Positions 16,976 to 26,207 are shown, counted from the stretch's first letter. The stretch: DNA of 64,000 nt from an uncultured Paracoccaceae bacterium (GCA_947492475.1 CANLNM010000009.1:37020-101019); one strand, 5' to 3'. Numbers and translations: made by a program. The notes: generated from the sequence alone by a model not told the origin.

Positions 16976-19900
16976 TTGTCGATGGCTCCTCATTTGCTGT
17001 CAGCATGTTGTTCATGAGGTCTCTCGAGTATCTTACGATTTGTGAGAACAGCTGAGGATGTTTGTGCTTCAGGGGCCGAATTATGTCCTCGTCCAACCAT
17101 GAAAGGTATGCTTTCCTCTCCTCGTGCGATGCGGCTTCTGGCATTGCCAACAATCCGACGATGTTCGCAATCCACAGCCCATCGTCGCTACCGCTTTGGA
17201 TTGCGCCGTCTGCGTCGCTCGCCCAAACTCTGAGATCAACAAGCTCAAGTAGCCAATTCGATTTCGCCCTGGCCTCCCGTGGTTCTTTGCCCCCGGTCCA
17301 CTGTTCCCGGATCACATCATTGATCACCCTGTTTGAGCGCAACAACCAATGAACGTCGTCAGGAATTGTCAAACACTCAGAAAACCTAGCAAGCAAATTG
17401 TATGCCTTTATCTGCAATAGATCGTGCCCGACTACTAAGCGGCCTTCGTAAATCTCAGCTTCGGCAACGTGATGACGCAACTCTTCAATTTCTATCGGAA
17501 CAAAAAGGTGCCCTCTCTTTCTCAGGGCCGTTAACGAGTTGAAGTATTCCTCGTCACCTATACTTCCGCGCAGTTGTAGTGTTTTTAAAACATCTAGAGA
17601 TTTAAACACCTTGCTAGAGGCATTGCTTCGGTCAAAACGTTCGTGCCTATTCAAGAATCGATCATCCACCACGATTGCTTCTGGTGCGGTCGATGAGCCA
17701 AATACTGACATGGTGGGGTGTGCCCATAAACGTCGATCATCATCAGGGGTCGCATTCCCTTGATCATTCGCCAGTATGCTCACTTTTCCTGCTGCAATCT
17801 CGCGAGACAGCGACTGACGAAGACTAACAAGGTGCTCTTCGACTCTTTGAAGATGACGCTTATACTTTCGTAGCGCCAAGGCATCCGATTGGGTTTCTTC
17901 CCCGATCACGACCTTGATGCCGCTTGTGCAGAAGCTCTCTAACAATTCTAGATGCTGGAGATGAGAAATCGTCAGGTCGCCAAGATAGCAAGTGTCGCCG
18001 TTCTTAAGGACAGCCTCTTCTGGCCAAGCCGTCTCTTGGAGTTCTAGATACCCGATTGCACTATTGGCCTTCGAACTGGAGATGCGACCTTGTTCGCGCA
18101 AAAACTGTATCACTGACGCTGTCGAAACAAAGAGATGGTCCCAACCCGAAAGATTTGCACTTTCGTCTCCTAAACTTCCGGCTTTCGAAATCGGAAAACC
18201 TCTGACGACATACGCCAAGGTGCCTTTCGAACGGTCGGTCCCAGCGGTCTCAACCAATGTTGCTAGTTCTTCTCCAATCTCATGCTCGAGAGTGGTAACT
18301 GCCGTTTGTTTGGAAGTGCTTACGCTGATCTGCCCATTAAGAATTAGTTGGCACAACGCCTCGGCGCGCTCAACTCGACTAGGCTGGTGGTACCTAATCT
18401 CTGACAACTCCTCCAACAACCAACTCATGGTCGAATGTGGCAGAACTATTTCATCAAAGCTCTCTAAAGTGGAGCCAAGCATGCCTAACCCCTGCAACGT
18501 CAGGAGTGACGTCGCATCAAGTCCAATTTTGGTTTCTTCAATTGCTACAGCGGGCCTCTTTCCACTGAAGCTCGGAATAGCGAGGACATTGGTTAGATGA
18601 TCCTCGCTCTCGTTCGCTTCCGCTCGGCTGAGTGTAAAGTCGACGAGATGACGGTTAAGAGCATCGGCAGCCACAAAAATAGGACTTTGCGCTGAACGGA
18701 GCGCGTCGACGGTATGCCTAGCGTGCTGGTTCCAATCCAGTTGTTTGTCGACCATTTCTCGCAGATCGGCGCGGTACATTGGGCCATTATCGTCGGACAA
18801 CGATATTGCCTTCTGCAGCCATTCGGCTACTTCTTCGCTTTCTTCCCAGCCACCCTTGGTCGCTAAGAAATACGCACCCGCAAATGCAAATCCGTCAGTT
18901 TCAGATTTTGAAACTGCGGTTTTCACAAGCTCCCGCTCGCGCGAGTGGCCCGTAACTTGAGCTAGGTGTGCGGCTTGCAAAAGCTCTTGAGCAGAAGTCT
19001 CGGCGCGCCGATCCCAGCTTTCTTCAATCTGTTTTGGTAGCTTCTCCCAATCTCCTTTAGCAATATAGGCATTGGTCAGAATCCTGGAGAGTTCCAGATC
19101 ATACTCACGCGACAAAGCGCCTTCTGCAACTTCGACACATCTTGTCAAAGCTCCGATTTCGTACAACGACCACGCGAAGACCCTTTCAAGTTCAGTATCC
19201 TCCAAAAATTGGGGCTGTTCCTCCAAGATTTGAACAGCATCCGAGAAGCGCCTAGTTTCGGTCAATACCTGTACATGCCGCTTCGCATCAGCGGCATTCT
19301 TCGTCCTCGAAAACAGCTCCGAGCTATATTCATGGCATGAATCCCAAGCCTGACTATCGAACAATGCGTCAACTAAATGTGCCAGTGTTTGCAGCTCACG
19401 GCCTGCCTCATATTGCTCTTTCAGCAATGCTACCGGGTCAGCTCCCTCTGCGACTTGTATAATTCGTTCTAGGTCGTCCATTTTGCTTTTGATCAGGACA
19501 TCTCGGTTTTCGACAAGCAGGTGTCGCGCTTCGACACCCATTTCAGCTCCTGCTAAGAGCTCAATTTCGATACCGATCAAGTGTTCCTTGGCAATTGCTT
19601 GCTCAATAGTAGCTCGCCGCAACCTAAATGCTGAAAGAGCATCTTGAGGCGAACTGGCTGTTAGTGCGAGCGCGAGCGCTGTGCAACCAGTGTCGATATT
19701 GCCACCACCGCTCCGTGCGACTTCTTGATCTAGCTCTTTGATCAATCGATCACGATCGATTTCGACTCCATACTGAAGAGCCAAGTTTGCGCGACGCATG
19801 CGCAGCGTTTTATCCTTCAATTGGTCTCTTAGAGCCGCCTTTGCCTCTTCCCTGCTACTTGGCTCCGATAGCCTTAGCCAAAGCTCAAAGTCGTCCTGTA

Positions 19901-21137
19901 TCAGCGCTGATCCCTCTAAGCCGATTGAGCGAAGTTCTTTTGCTGCAATCTGGTACAGCCTGACGGCATTTTCTCGATAATCACGCGCACGGGAGGTTGA
20001 GGAAATCCGAAATTCCCGCGCAAAAAAGGGAGGAGTGTGATCAAGTGAAGGCCTGATTTCTTCTGGCAGTGCCAGCTGTAAGCTGGCTCGTGCTGCGACC
20101 GAAGCCAATGCCGGTGTGAGAGGTTCGTTAACGGCGTCAATCTTTTCCAAACAGCTTTCGATCAACGGCCAGTCACAGACCTCGGAAGCCGCTAGAAGTA
20201 ATCTTGTTCTGCCCCCGTTATCGTAGTCATCCCAGTTGTAGCCAGCATCGCTGTTCCAACGGAGCGCATCTCTGGGTCCGATATCATTCAATTGAATTAT
20301 AAGTGCTGCAGATCGGGAAGCAGAGGTGTCCAAATCATTTAGAGTGGCCAGAGCATCGCTCTTTCCACCGTCAGCCGTCGTTAAGAATGCTTCCGCAATT
20401 GATATTTCTTCACAGTGCCCAATTGCCTGCGCATCGTTCAACACTGTTCTGGCCTTATTTCTATCTGATATCGACAACATCCTTGCGCACCAAGCCAAGC
20501 TGACCATGCGCTTCGAGGGAGAAGCGTCCCGAAGATCGCCTCGGGTAAGACGTTCGGCCAGCTGCAACGCGCCATGTTCGGTATCTGATCCTCCGAAATA
20601 ACCCGCACCGACTATTCGGCCCAGGCTACTTTCGGTTTCTCTATCAAATATTGCAGCAGGAATCGGTTTTCGAAAAATTCCCGGATAATGTTTCTCTAAC
20701 AAATTAGGAAAACTTGTCAGTCGTCTTCGTATTTCATCCCAAGCGTAGACTTCAACATGGAAATCAATTCCGTTGGTTTTGTCTTCATTGAGTTGAGAAA
20801 CATGATCTTGGATGCTTACATCATTTGGTGCCGTGGTCAGAACAACGTACTCGTTGAGCGGAGGATTAAACTTCTGCGCTTTTTTGATTTCTTTGTCGAT
20901 CTCACTGATTGAAAGCTTCGTTGGCGGCCAGTTTCTTTTGCCCTTGCATTGAGCTCCACATTGATTGCCTTGGGCGTCAACGCCTTTGATGTCCACTCCG
21001 TGCTGCCGTTGGCCGGAACGACCGTAGCGCTGTGTATCTCGGTCTTGCCATATCTCAGTCCATACGTCTGAGCATATCTCTTCAAACTCATCCCAACTTG
21101 TTGGAGGCGGCAGATCGCTGGATGCTGAAGTTGGCAA
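16968..21137 (-). CDS. PD-(D/E)XK nuclease-TPR-PIN domain protein, 1389 aa
   Basis: Three parts can be seen. Residues about 14-150 form an Mrr-like restriction-endonuclease domain with RYGRSGQRQHGVDIKG (D49) and a QCK motif (Q63, K65). Residues about 180-830 are helical TPR-like repeats, including GDWEKLPKQIEESW and similar units. Residues about 870-1230 form a PIN-like nuclease with acidic residues D874 (IGLDATSLL), E909/E910 and D1158/D1159 (AIVVDDRFLNRH), followed by the FVPIEIEELRHHV segment typical of large PIN proteins. It heads a two-gene operon with the unknown 633-aa protein and is cargo next to the transposon right end. A DNA-cutting plus RNA-cutting abortive defence protein is my inference; I know no named system with this architecture and partner. 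Confidence 0.82.
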   Translation of the reverse strand: MPTSASSDLPPPTSWDEFEEICSDVWTEIWQDRDTQRYGRSGQRQHGVDIKGVDAQGNQCGAQCKGKRNWPPTKLSISEIDKEIKKAQKFNPPLNEYVVLTTAPNDVSIQDHVSQLNEDKTNGIDFHVEVYAWDEIRRRLTSFPNLLEKHYPGIFRKPIPAAIFDRETESSLGRIVGAGYFGGSDTEHGALQLAERLTRGDLRDASPSKRMVSLAWCARMLSISDRNKARTVLNDAQAIGHCEEISIAEAFLTTADGGKSDALATLNDLDTSASRSAALIIQLNDIGPRDALRWNSDAGYNWDDYDNGGRTRLLLAASEVCDWPLIESCLEKIDAVNEPLTPALASVAARASLQLALPEEIRPSLDHTPPFFAREFRISSTSRARDYRENAVRLYQIAAKELRSIGLEGSALIQDDFELWLRLSEPSSREEAKAALRDQLKDKTLRMRRANLALQYGVEIDRDRLIKELDQEVARSGGGNIDTGCTALALALTASSPQDALSAFRLRRATIEQAIAKEHLIGIEIELLAGAEMGVEARHLLVENRDVLIKSKMDDLERIIQVAEGADPVALLKEQYEAGRELQTLAHLVDALFDSQAWDSCHEYSSELFSRTKNAADAKRHVQVLTETRRFSDAVQILEEQPQFLEDTELERVFAWSLYEIGALTRCVEVAEGALSREYDLELSRILTNAYIAKGDWEKLPKQIEESWDRRAETSAQELLQAAHLAQVTGHSRERELVKTAVSKSETDGFAFAGAYFLATKGGWEESEEVAEWLQKAISLSDDNGPMYRADLREMVDKQLDWNQHARHTVDALRSAQSPIFVAADALNRHLVDFTLSRAEANESEDHLTNVLAIPSFSGKRPAVAIEETKIGLDATSLLTLQGLGMLGSTLESFDEIVLPHSTMSWLLEELSEIRYHQPSRVERAEALCQLILNGQISVSTSKQTAVTTLEHEIGEELATLVETAGTDRSKGTLAYVVRGFPISKAGSLGDESANLSGWDHLFVSTASVIQFLREQGRISSSKANSAIGYLELQETAWPEEAVLKNGDTCYLGDLTISHLQHLELLESFCTSGIKVVIGEETQSDALALRKYKRHLQRVEEHLVSLRQSLSREIAAGKVSILANDQGNATPDDDRRLWAHPTMSVFGSSTAPEAIVVDDRFLNRHERFDRSNASSKVFKSLDVLKTLQLRGSIGDEEYFNSLTALRKRGHLFVPIEIEELRHHVAEAEIYEGRLVVGHDLLQIKAYNLLARFSECLTIPDDVHWLLRSNRVINDVIREQWTGGKEPREARAKSNWLLELVDLRVWASDADGAIQSGSDDGLWIANIVGLLAMPEAASHEERKAYLSWLDEDIIRPLKHKHPQLFSQIVRYSRDLMNNMLTANEEPSTNG

Positions 21138-21302
21138 AACAATACCCTATCCTGACTATTTTACCCGATCACCATACAATACCTAGTTGTGGCTCACCAT
21201 AAGCAAATCAACCTTAATGGGTTTAGTGATTTACCAATGAAGGCTCCGGCGGGTTCCTAAAAATGGAAGCTTTAGATATCACGCCAACCGATAGGCGCAC
21301 CC

Positions 21303-21326
21303 GCAGCGAATGGCCGGTTTCCGCCC
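21303..21326. repeat. Interspersed repeat, copy 3
   Basis: GCAGCGAATGGCCGGTTTCC followed by GCCC. It lies at the inner edge of the conserved right-end region and shows the uninterrupted form of the site where the IS1182-family element sits in the left transposon. Confidence 0.5.
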
Positions 21327-21624
21327 TTTTCTTTGAACAAGAGCTAGGGGACGTTGTCCCCACGCGCCTGCAACACAATTAGGCAGGGCCGTGTCCTCGG
21401 CTGCGCCTGCGGGCCGCACCTACCCTGTCGAATTGTATTGCACTTGCTACCCCCAACCCTCGCCGGGAGCAGGTTTTAGAGGCAGGCGCGCTGAAGCGCT
21501 TTGCTCAAAACCAGATTTGAAAGAGAAATCATGTAAGACGTCACCTCAAACGAACAAAGGCAAAGCTATGCGTCGAAAAAGGTAAAGCTCTGTCGCAAAA
21601 GGCAGAACTATGTGTCGCTTCACA
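21323..21624. repeat. Transposon right end: conserved structured region plus three TnsB sites
   Basis: Direct repeat of 2137-2438. The inner 230 bases carry several inverted repeats: GGGGAC-GTT-GTCCCC; long arms TGCAACACAATT and AATTGTATTGCA enclosing about 60 bases; and GGTTTT..AAAACC around a GC-rich hairpin. The outer part has three contiguous putative TnsB sites, R3 21556-21575, R2 21577-21596 and R1 21597-21618, then CTTCACA. No open frame is conserved between the two copies, so it is probably end DNA or an untranslated RNA. Confidence 0.85.
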
Positions 21625-21629
21625 TTTGG
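21625..21629. repeat. Target site duplication (right), tttgg
   Basis: Five bases after the CACA terminus, identical to 2440-2444. The next bases, ataa, lead straight into the reverse complement of the tRNA-encoded CCA at 21634. Confidence 0.9.
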
Positions 21630-21633
21630 ATAA

Positions 21634-21710
21634 TGGCGCGCTGGGGAGGATTCGAACCCCCGACCCCTTGATTCGTAGTCAAGTACTCTATCCAACTGAG
21701 CTACCAGCGC
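21634..21710 (-). tRNA. tRNA-Arg (anticodon ACG)
   Basis: On the minus strand it folds as a standard tRNA: acceptor GCGCTGG/CCAGCGC, anticodon stem CTTGA/TCAAG around the loop CTACGAA (anticodon ACG), T loop TTCGAAT, discriminator G and encoded CCA (21634-21636). Two Tn7-like elements are inserted just beyond its 3' end without altering the gene, so it is the likely attachment site. It belongs to the core chromosome. Confidence 0.96.
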
Positions 21711-21765
21711 GCGGGGTGTGGCGGATGTAGCCCCCACGGTAATCCATTGCAAGAGCGAAATTGCA

Positions 21766-23163
21766 TTAATCGGAAGGAATTATCATTGCATCGCCTTTGG
21801 GCAGGCAAATTGCGAATTCTGTACCGGTTTCATCCGTGCGGCTTAGCTCTAATACGCCGCCATGACCGCGGATCAGCTCTGCTGAAATGGCCAGACCCAG
21901 CCCAGACCCGCCTTTGCGAATCCCACCTTGAAAGGGCTGAAACAGAAATTCCTGTGCCTTGGGTGGCAGGCCGGGGCCGGTGTCGCGTATTTTGATCCAC
22001 CAATTGTCGTCTTCTTCGTAGGCGGACAGGCAGATTTCGCCGGGTTTGCCAGACGCAACGATAGCCTGACGCGCATTGCGGGCCAAATTTGCGACCACAC
22101 GGAACAATTGTTCTTCGTCGGCGCGCACCAACAAATTGGCCGCAACATCTTCGGAAAAGGACAGGTCATAGTCGCCAACCGCCAGCCGTTCGCTGTCGAT
22201 CACATCGCTGAACAAATCACTGACCAGCACGCGGGTCAGGCGCGGGGCAGGTTCGTTGACGCTGCCAAAGGCCAGGGTGGATTCGCACAGGTTCACCGCC
22301 CGCGTGATCGAGCCGACCAATTTGGGGGCCAGACGTTGGATTGTCGGATCGTCGACCATCTGCATCCGGTCGGTAAACAATTGTGCAGATGTCAGGATGT
22401 TGCGCAAATCATGGCTGATTTTGCTGACGGCTTCGCCCAGTTGGGCCAGCCGATCTTTTTGACGTAAGGCACCTGTCAGCGTTTCTTCCATTGTGGCGAG
22501 GGCCAGTTCGGCTTCGCGGAGTTCAGTCACGCCAGCGGATGGCATGATGATGCGGCGCGCATCCTCTGGGGCGGCGGCGTAGTGCTGGATTTGATGCACA
22601 ACCGATTTGATGGGCTTCACCAAAAATGCCCGCACAGCAATAAAGAGCAATGCCGCTGTGAACACGGAAATGACCGCTGACAGGATCAAAATGCGCAGGC
22701 CATAATCAATGATTGCCGCCCGCAGACCTGCCGTTTCCATCGTCACTTCGATCAGCAGGCCACCGTCCTGCACCGGATTGCCGATCACGCGGATAATCCG
22801 ATCTTCGGTATCGACCAGCCGCATCATTGCATCGCGGATCAGCACCCAGGCCGTGGCATCGCGCATATCAAAGGATTTGTGGATCGGCGCGGGGATGGTC
22901 GAAGACAGCATCAATTGGCTGATTTCATCACGGCGCAACACCACGTTGAACACCCCAGCATTGCTGAGCAGCTCTGCTTCCAAATCGGCGTCGATCATGT
23001 CGTCGGCCAGCAGGGACAACGACGCGATTTGCGCCCGTTCCAGATGCAATAGCAGGTAATCTTCGCGGAACCGCGCCACAGAAGGCACAAAGATCAAGAT
23101 CTCGGCCAACATCACGAAGACGGTGGTGAGGATCAGGAACCTTCCGGATAGGGAATTCAGCAT
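21766..23163 (-). CDS. Membrane sensor histidine kinase
   Basis: 465 residues with membrane segments at about 8-28 and 156-178 enclosing a periplasmic sensor region. A HAMP-like linker follows (VKPIKSVVHQI), then the dimerisation/phosphoacceptor box SKISHDLRNILT (H251) and an HATPase domain with the N box NLARNARQAI, DTGPGLPP and GGSGLGL. It autophosphorylates and passes phosphate to an unknown regulator, for no response regulator gene is adjacent. It starts 22 bases after the disulfide reductase gene and is probably cotranscribed with it. Confidence 0.92.
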   Translation of the reverse strand: MLNSLSGRFLILTTVFVMLAEILIFVPSVARFREDYLLLHLERAQIASLSLLADDMIDADLEAELLSNAGVFNVVLRRDEISQLMLSSTIPAPIHKSFDMRDATAWVLIRDAMMRLVDTEDRIIRVIGNPVQDGGLLIEVTMETAGLRAAIIDYGLRILILSAVISVFTAALLFIAVRAFLVKPIKSVVHQIQHYAAAPEDARRIIMPSAGVTELREAELALATMEETLTGALRQKDRLAQLGEAVSKISHDLRNILTSAQLFTDRMQMVDDPTIQRLAPKLVGSITRAVNLCESTLAFGSVNEPAPRLTRVLVSDLFSDVIDSERLAVGDYDLSFSEDVAANLLVRADEEQLFRVVANLARNARQAIVASGKPGEICLSAYEEDDNWWIKIRDTGPGLPPKAQEFLFQPFQGGIRKGGSGLGLAISAELIRGHGGVLELSRTDETGTEFAICLPKGDAMIIPSD

Positions 23164-23184
23164 GGCGCGTTTCCTTTTCGTGGC

Positions 23185-24603
23185 TTACGGCAGCCATTTC
23201 TGTACAAACCGTACCACTTTTTTCACTTTGTCGCTTTCAAACAGTTTGGGGCTAAAATAGGCGCCCGCTGCGCGTTTGTTAATCTCTGCTACGGTGGGAT
23301 AGGGCAATACCGTCGCAGCGATGGCAGACATTTTCATATTATTGGCGATGGCCATGGCCCACATGCCGATCAATTCGCCTGCCATGGGCCCGACAATGGA
23401 CACGCCAACAGGGCGGCCTTTGACCACCATCACCTTGATCAGGCCTTTGTTTTTGCGTTCGGCAATCAGGCGATCATTGTGGTGAAAATCAAATCGCGCC
23501 ACTTCCAGCTTATCACCGTATTTGTCCTGCGCTTGGGCTTCGGTCAGGCCCACTTGGGACAGTTCAGGGTCCGTGTAGGTCGCCCATGGGATGTGGTCGG
23601 TTTTGGCTTTGCTGGGCAGGCCAAACAGGATGGATTTGATGATCACGCCCGCATGATAGCCCGCCACATGCGTGAATTGCAGGCCACCAGCAGCGTCGCC
23701 GATTGCATAAATTTTGGGGTTGGATACAGACCGCAGGGACGCGTCGACCTCAACGCCGCGTCGGTCAAACTTTACGCCCGCTTTGTGCAGGTCCAGCTTG
23801 TCCACGTTGACCTTGCGGCCCACAGCCATCAACAGATGCGACCCGGTGACTGCCCCCTGAGAGGTATGCACCGTGACGTCGCCCGCTTTGCCTGTGACCT
23901 TTTCGGCCAGCGCGTCTTCTAAAATTTCGACGCCTTCTGCGCGCAGGTTTTCCAGCACAATGGCGGCCAATTCGGGGTCATCTTTGCCCATCGCCTTGGC
24001 CCCTTCGATCACAGTGACCTTGGACCCTAAACGGCGATGCGCCTGTGCCATTTCCATACCGATGGGACCGCCACCAACCACGATCAAATGGTCCGGCTGG
24101 TCGCGCAGATCGAAAATGTTTTCGTTCGTATAGACCGGCACATCGTCCAAACCGGGGATCGGCGGCACAAACGGCCCGGACCCGGTAGAAATCACAAACC
24201 GGCGCGCGGTGATTGTGTGATCCCCGGCTTGCACAGTGTTATGGCCGGTAAAGACGCCATATTCGCGGATCACCCGCACACCCATGTCTTCGAACCGGAC
24301 TTGGCTGTCCATGGGTTCGATGGCGGCGATTACATCGGCCACGTGATCCTTGGCTTTGGCGTAATCCACTTGTGGGGCGACATCGGACACGCCCAATTCA
24401 GCACCATGGGACAAAACATGCGCCTGTTTGCCCGCCGCAATCAGAGCCTTGGACGGGACACAGCCAAAGTTCAGGCAATCCCCGCCCATTTTGTGCCCTT
24501 CGAGCAGAACCACGTCAGCGCCCATTTGCACGGCCCCTGCCGCAACAGACAAGCCACCAGAGCCTGCACCAATGATGCAGATGTCAGTCTTAATATGGGT
24601 CAC
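23185..24603 (-). CDS. FAD-dependent pyridine nucleotide-disulfide oxidoreductase
   Basis: 472 residues of the dihydrolipoamide dehydrogenase/mercuric reductase superfamily. Features are the FAD-binding GAGSGG (12-17), redox pair C43/C48 in GGDCLNFGCVPSK, NAD(P)-binding VVGGGPIGMEMA near 176, and the second FAD motif IYAIGDAAG. The dimer-interface segment reads LPYPTVAE, with tyrosine where dihydrolipoamide dehydrogenases have the catalytic histidine, as in MerA. MerA's C-terminal vicinal cysteines are absent, however. The substrate is therefore unknown. The pairing with a TVP38/TMEM64 protein is common in bacteria. Confidence 0.9.
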   Translation of the reverse strand: MTHIKTDICIIGAGSGGLSVAAGAVQMGADVVLLEGHKMGGDCLNFGCVPSKALIAAGKQAHVLSHGAELGVSDVAPQVDYAKAKDHVADVIAAIEPMDSQVRFEDMGVRVIREYGVFTGHNTVQAGDHTITARRFVISTGSGPFVPPIPGLDDVPVYTNENIFDLRDQPDHLIVVGGGPIGMEMAQAHRRLGSKVTVIEGAKAMGKDDPELAAIVLENLRAEGVEILEDALAEKVTGKAGDVTVHTSQGAVTGSHLLMAVGRKVNVDKLDLHKAGVKFDRRGVEVDASLRSVSNPKIYAIGDAAGGLQFTHVAGYHAGVIIKSILFGLPSKAKTDHIPWATYTDPELSQVGLTEAQAQDKYGDKLEVARFDFHHNDRLIAERKNKGLIKVMVVKGRPVGVSIVGPMAGELIGMWAMAIANNMKMSAIAATVLPYPTVAEINKRAAGAYFSPKLFESDKVKKVVRFVQKWLP

Positions 24604-24606
24604 GGA

Positions 24607-25338
24607 TTACGCTCCTTTGCGGCCGGTCATGGCCTTGATCAGAATGGGTAGGACAGCCAGCACACATAGGCCAAGGATCGGCAACAGGATGTGTGGTTCA
24701 AATATGATGCCCAGATTTGGGGTTTCACCACGGGCGAACACTTCGCTCAGGCCGGCACCGACGGATGTATAGACAACCGCGCCGGGGATGATGCCCAGAA
24801 AGGTCGAAATGACGAACCGACGCAGGGGCACCTCTAGGAAGGCAGGGATCAGATTGGCGAGAAAGAAAGGAATCGCCGGCACGAGCCGGATCAGAAACAG
24901 CATCGACCACTGATTCTCATCAATCCCGTCTTTGATTTTCTTTACCGCCCCTTCGGAGCCTTCCAACTTTGCGCCCAATTTTGCGCCCAACCCCCAGCGT
25001 GCGGCCAGAAAAATCGCCGTCGCACCCAATGTGGCGCCAGTGACATTAAACAGCGCCCCGGGGAACGTGGCGAACAAAAAACCACCCGTCAGCGTCATCA
25101 CTGTGGCGCCGGGCAGTGAAAACGCAACCACCACCATATAAAGGCCAACAAACGCCATCACCGTCAGCAGATAATTGGCGTCGCGAATGGCCAATAACGC
25201 CTCGCGATTTTCGCGCAATGCATCGAAGCTTAGGTAATCACGTAGAAAAAACGCGCCCAGCACGGCCACGATTAGGATCGTAATCAGCGGCAGGCGGCGC
25301 AGGATCGGATTTGTGGGGCGATCAACCATATCAGTCAT
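24607..25338 (-). CDS. TVP38/TMEM64 (DedA-like) membrane protein
   Basis: 243 residues with several membrane helices. It has the family segments FSLPGATVMTLTGGFLF and LIRLVPAIPFFLANLIPAF, and the re-entrant GALFNVTGATLGATAIF region. The ATG at 25338 is preceded by AGGGACAGG; the longer open frame lacks a ribosome site. It lies four bases before the disulfide reductase gene, forming an operon with it and the kinase. Family members are linked to lipid scrambling or membrane homeostasis, but the exact role here is unknown. Confidence 0.88.
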   Translation of the reverse strand: MTDMVDRPTNPILRRLPLITILIVAVLGAFFLRDYLSFDALRENREALLAIRDANYLLTVMAFVGLYMVVVAFSLPGATVMTLTGGFLFATFPGALFNVTGATLGATAIFLAARWGLGAKLGAKLEGSEGAVKKIKDGIDENQWSMLFLIRLVPAIPFFLANLIPAFLEVPLRRFVISTFLGIIPGAVVYTSVGAGLSEVFARGETPNLGIIFEPHILLPILGLCVLAVLPILIKAMTGRKGA

Positions 25339-25639
25339 TGTCCTGTCCCTTTGGATGTTTTCCATTCTGCACACTACATGGAGGTGGCACCGGCAAAGTC
25401 CCACCCTGATCACGCGCGGTTGATGGCAAACCGGTGGATGTTTCAGTATTGATAGGCTTGGCACATAAAACTGTAACAATTTATTGCCGCTGAACAGATT
25501 TCTTATGGGAATCTCGGCTCAGATGCGTTGACACATTCGGTTGTGGGGCCTAAAGACCGGGTTCGAATTGATCACGGCCTTGATCCAAGCGAATCCTTTG
25601 CGCGGAACGGCCCAACGTAATGAATACGGAGACACCGCG

Positions 25640-25774
25640 ATGAAGCGTACGTTCCAGCCGTCCAACCGGGTTCGCAAGAACCGCCACGGTTTCCGCGCCC
25701 GCATGGCAACCAAAGCCGGCCGCAAAATCCTGAACAACCGCCGCGCACGCGGTCGGAAGTCGCTGAGCGCGTAA
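25640..25774 (+). CDS. rpmH: Ribosomal protein bL34
   Basis: 44 residues, the full-length basic L34 protein with [19 protein letters not shown] and [18 protein letters not shown]. Structural protein of the large ribosomal subunit. The ATG at 25640 follows GGAGAC. First gene of the conserved rpmH-rnpA-yidD cluster. The 300 bases before it hold no gene and should contain its promoter. Confidence 0.98.
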   Translation: MKRTFQPSNRVRKNRHGFRARMATKAGRKILNNRRARGRKSLSA

Positions 25775-25793
25775 GCGTCGGCGTGTGCGCCCT

Positions 25794-26207
25794 ATGAATG
25801 GGACCACACCACAGGACCAAGACAAGATGCAAACCGCCATGGGTCCGCCCGCGGCGGTTTTTGCACGTTTGATTGTGCTCAAGAAACGGTCGGATTTTCT
25901 GGCCGCAGCCAAGGCGCGACGCCAAGGCACAACCGGGCTACATTTGCAGGCGCGACGCCGGGATGCGGATGAGATGGATCACGATCACTGGCGGGTTGGG
26001 TTTACCTGTTCCAAAAAGGTCGGCAACGCGGTGGCACGCAATCGCGCCAAACGCCGCCTGCGTGAAATCGCACGGATGGAGCTGACCGTTCACGGCAAAC
26101 CCGGTTGGGATTACGTGCTGGTCGGGCGCAAAGACCTGACGGCGTCATTGCCCTTGGATCAATTGCGTCACGAATTGCGTCATGCCCTGACGAAGGTGCA
26201 TACATGA
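25794..26207 (+). CDS. rnpA: Ribonuclease P protein component
   Basis: Basic protein that assists the RNase P RNA in removing 5' leaders from tRNA precursors. The signature region [25 protein letters not shown] is intact, preceded by [17 protein letters not shown]. The start is uncertain: ATG at 25794 or 25827, or a GTG at 25785. The N-terminal extension before LKKRSDF is variable in this group. The stop overlaps the yidD start. Confidence 0.95.
   Translation: MNGTTPQDQDKMQTAMGPPAAVFARLIVLKKRSDFLAAAKARRQGTTGLHLQARRRDADEMDHDHWRVGFTCSKKVGNAVARNRAKRRLREIARMELTVHGKPGWDYVLVGRKDLTASLPLDQLRHELRHALTKVHT

Larger units (their letters stand above)
2445..21624. mobile_element. Complete Tn7-like transposon (19,180 bp) inserted beside tRNA-Arg
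   Basis: The left terminus reads TGTGGAGCGACACATAG and the right terminus, reverse-complemented, reads TGTGAAGCGACACATAG. Both are followed inward by further copies of a roughly 22-bp motif. The element is flanked by the 5-bp repeat tttgg. It encodes TnsA, TnsB, TnsC and TniQ in the canonical order, with the tnsA side towards the right end. That right end faces the 3' end of the tRNA-Arg gene, just as the right end of Tn7 faces glmS. Cargo lies on both sides of the tns operon: a DUF262/ATPase operon and a Fic module to the left, and a nuclease-TPR-PIN system to the right. No Cas genes or CRISPR repeats are present, so targeting is presumably by the TniQ/TnsD-like protein. Confidence 0.93.

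Noticed and set aside
2445..21624. CRISPR-associated transposon (CAST)
   Set aside because: No cas genes and no repeat-spacer array can be seen in the element; the TniQ is long like TnsD.
26105..26203. Longer N-terminus for yidD
   Set aside because: It would overlap rnpA; the family protein starts MTPLAYVIS at 26204 with an ATGA overlap.
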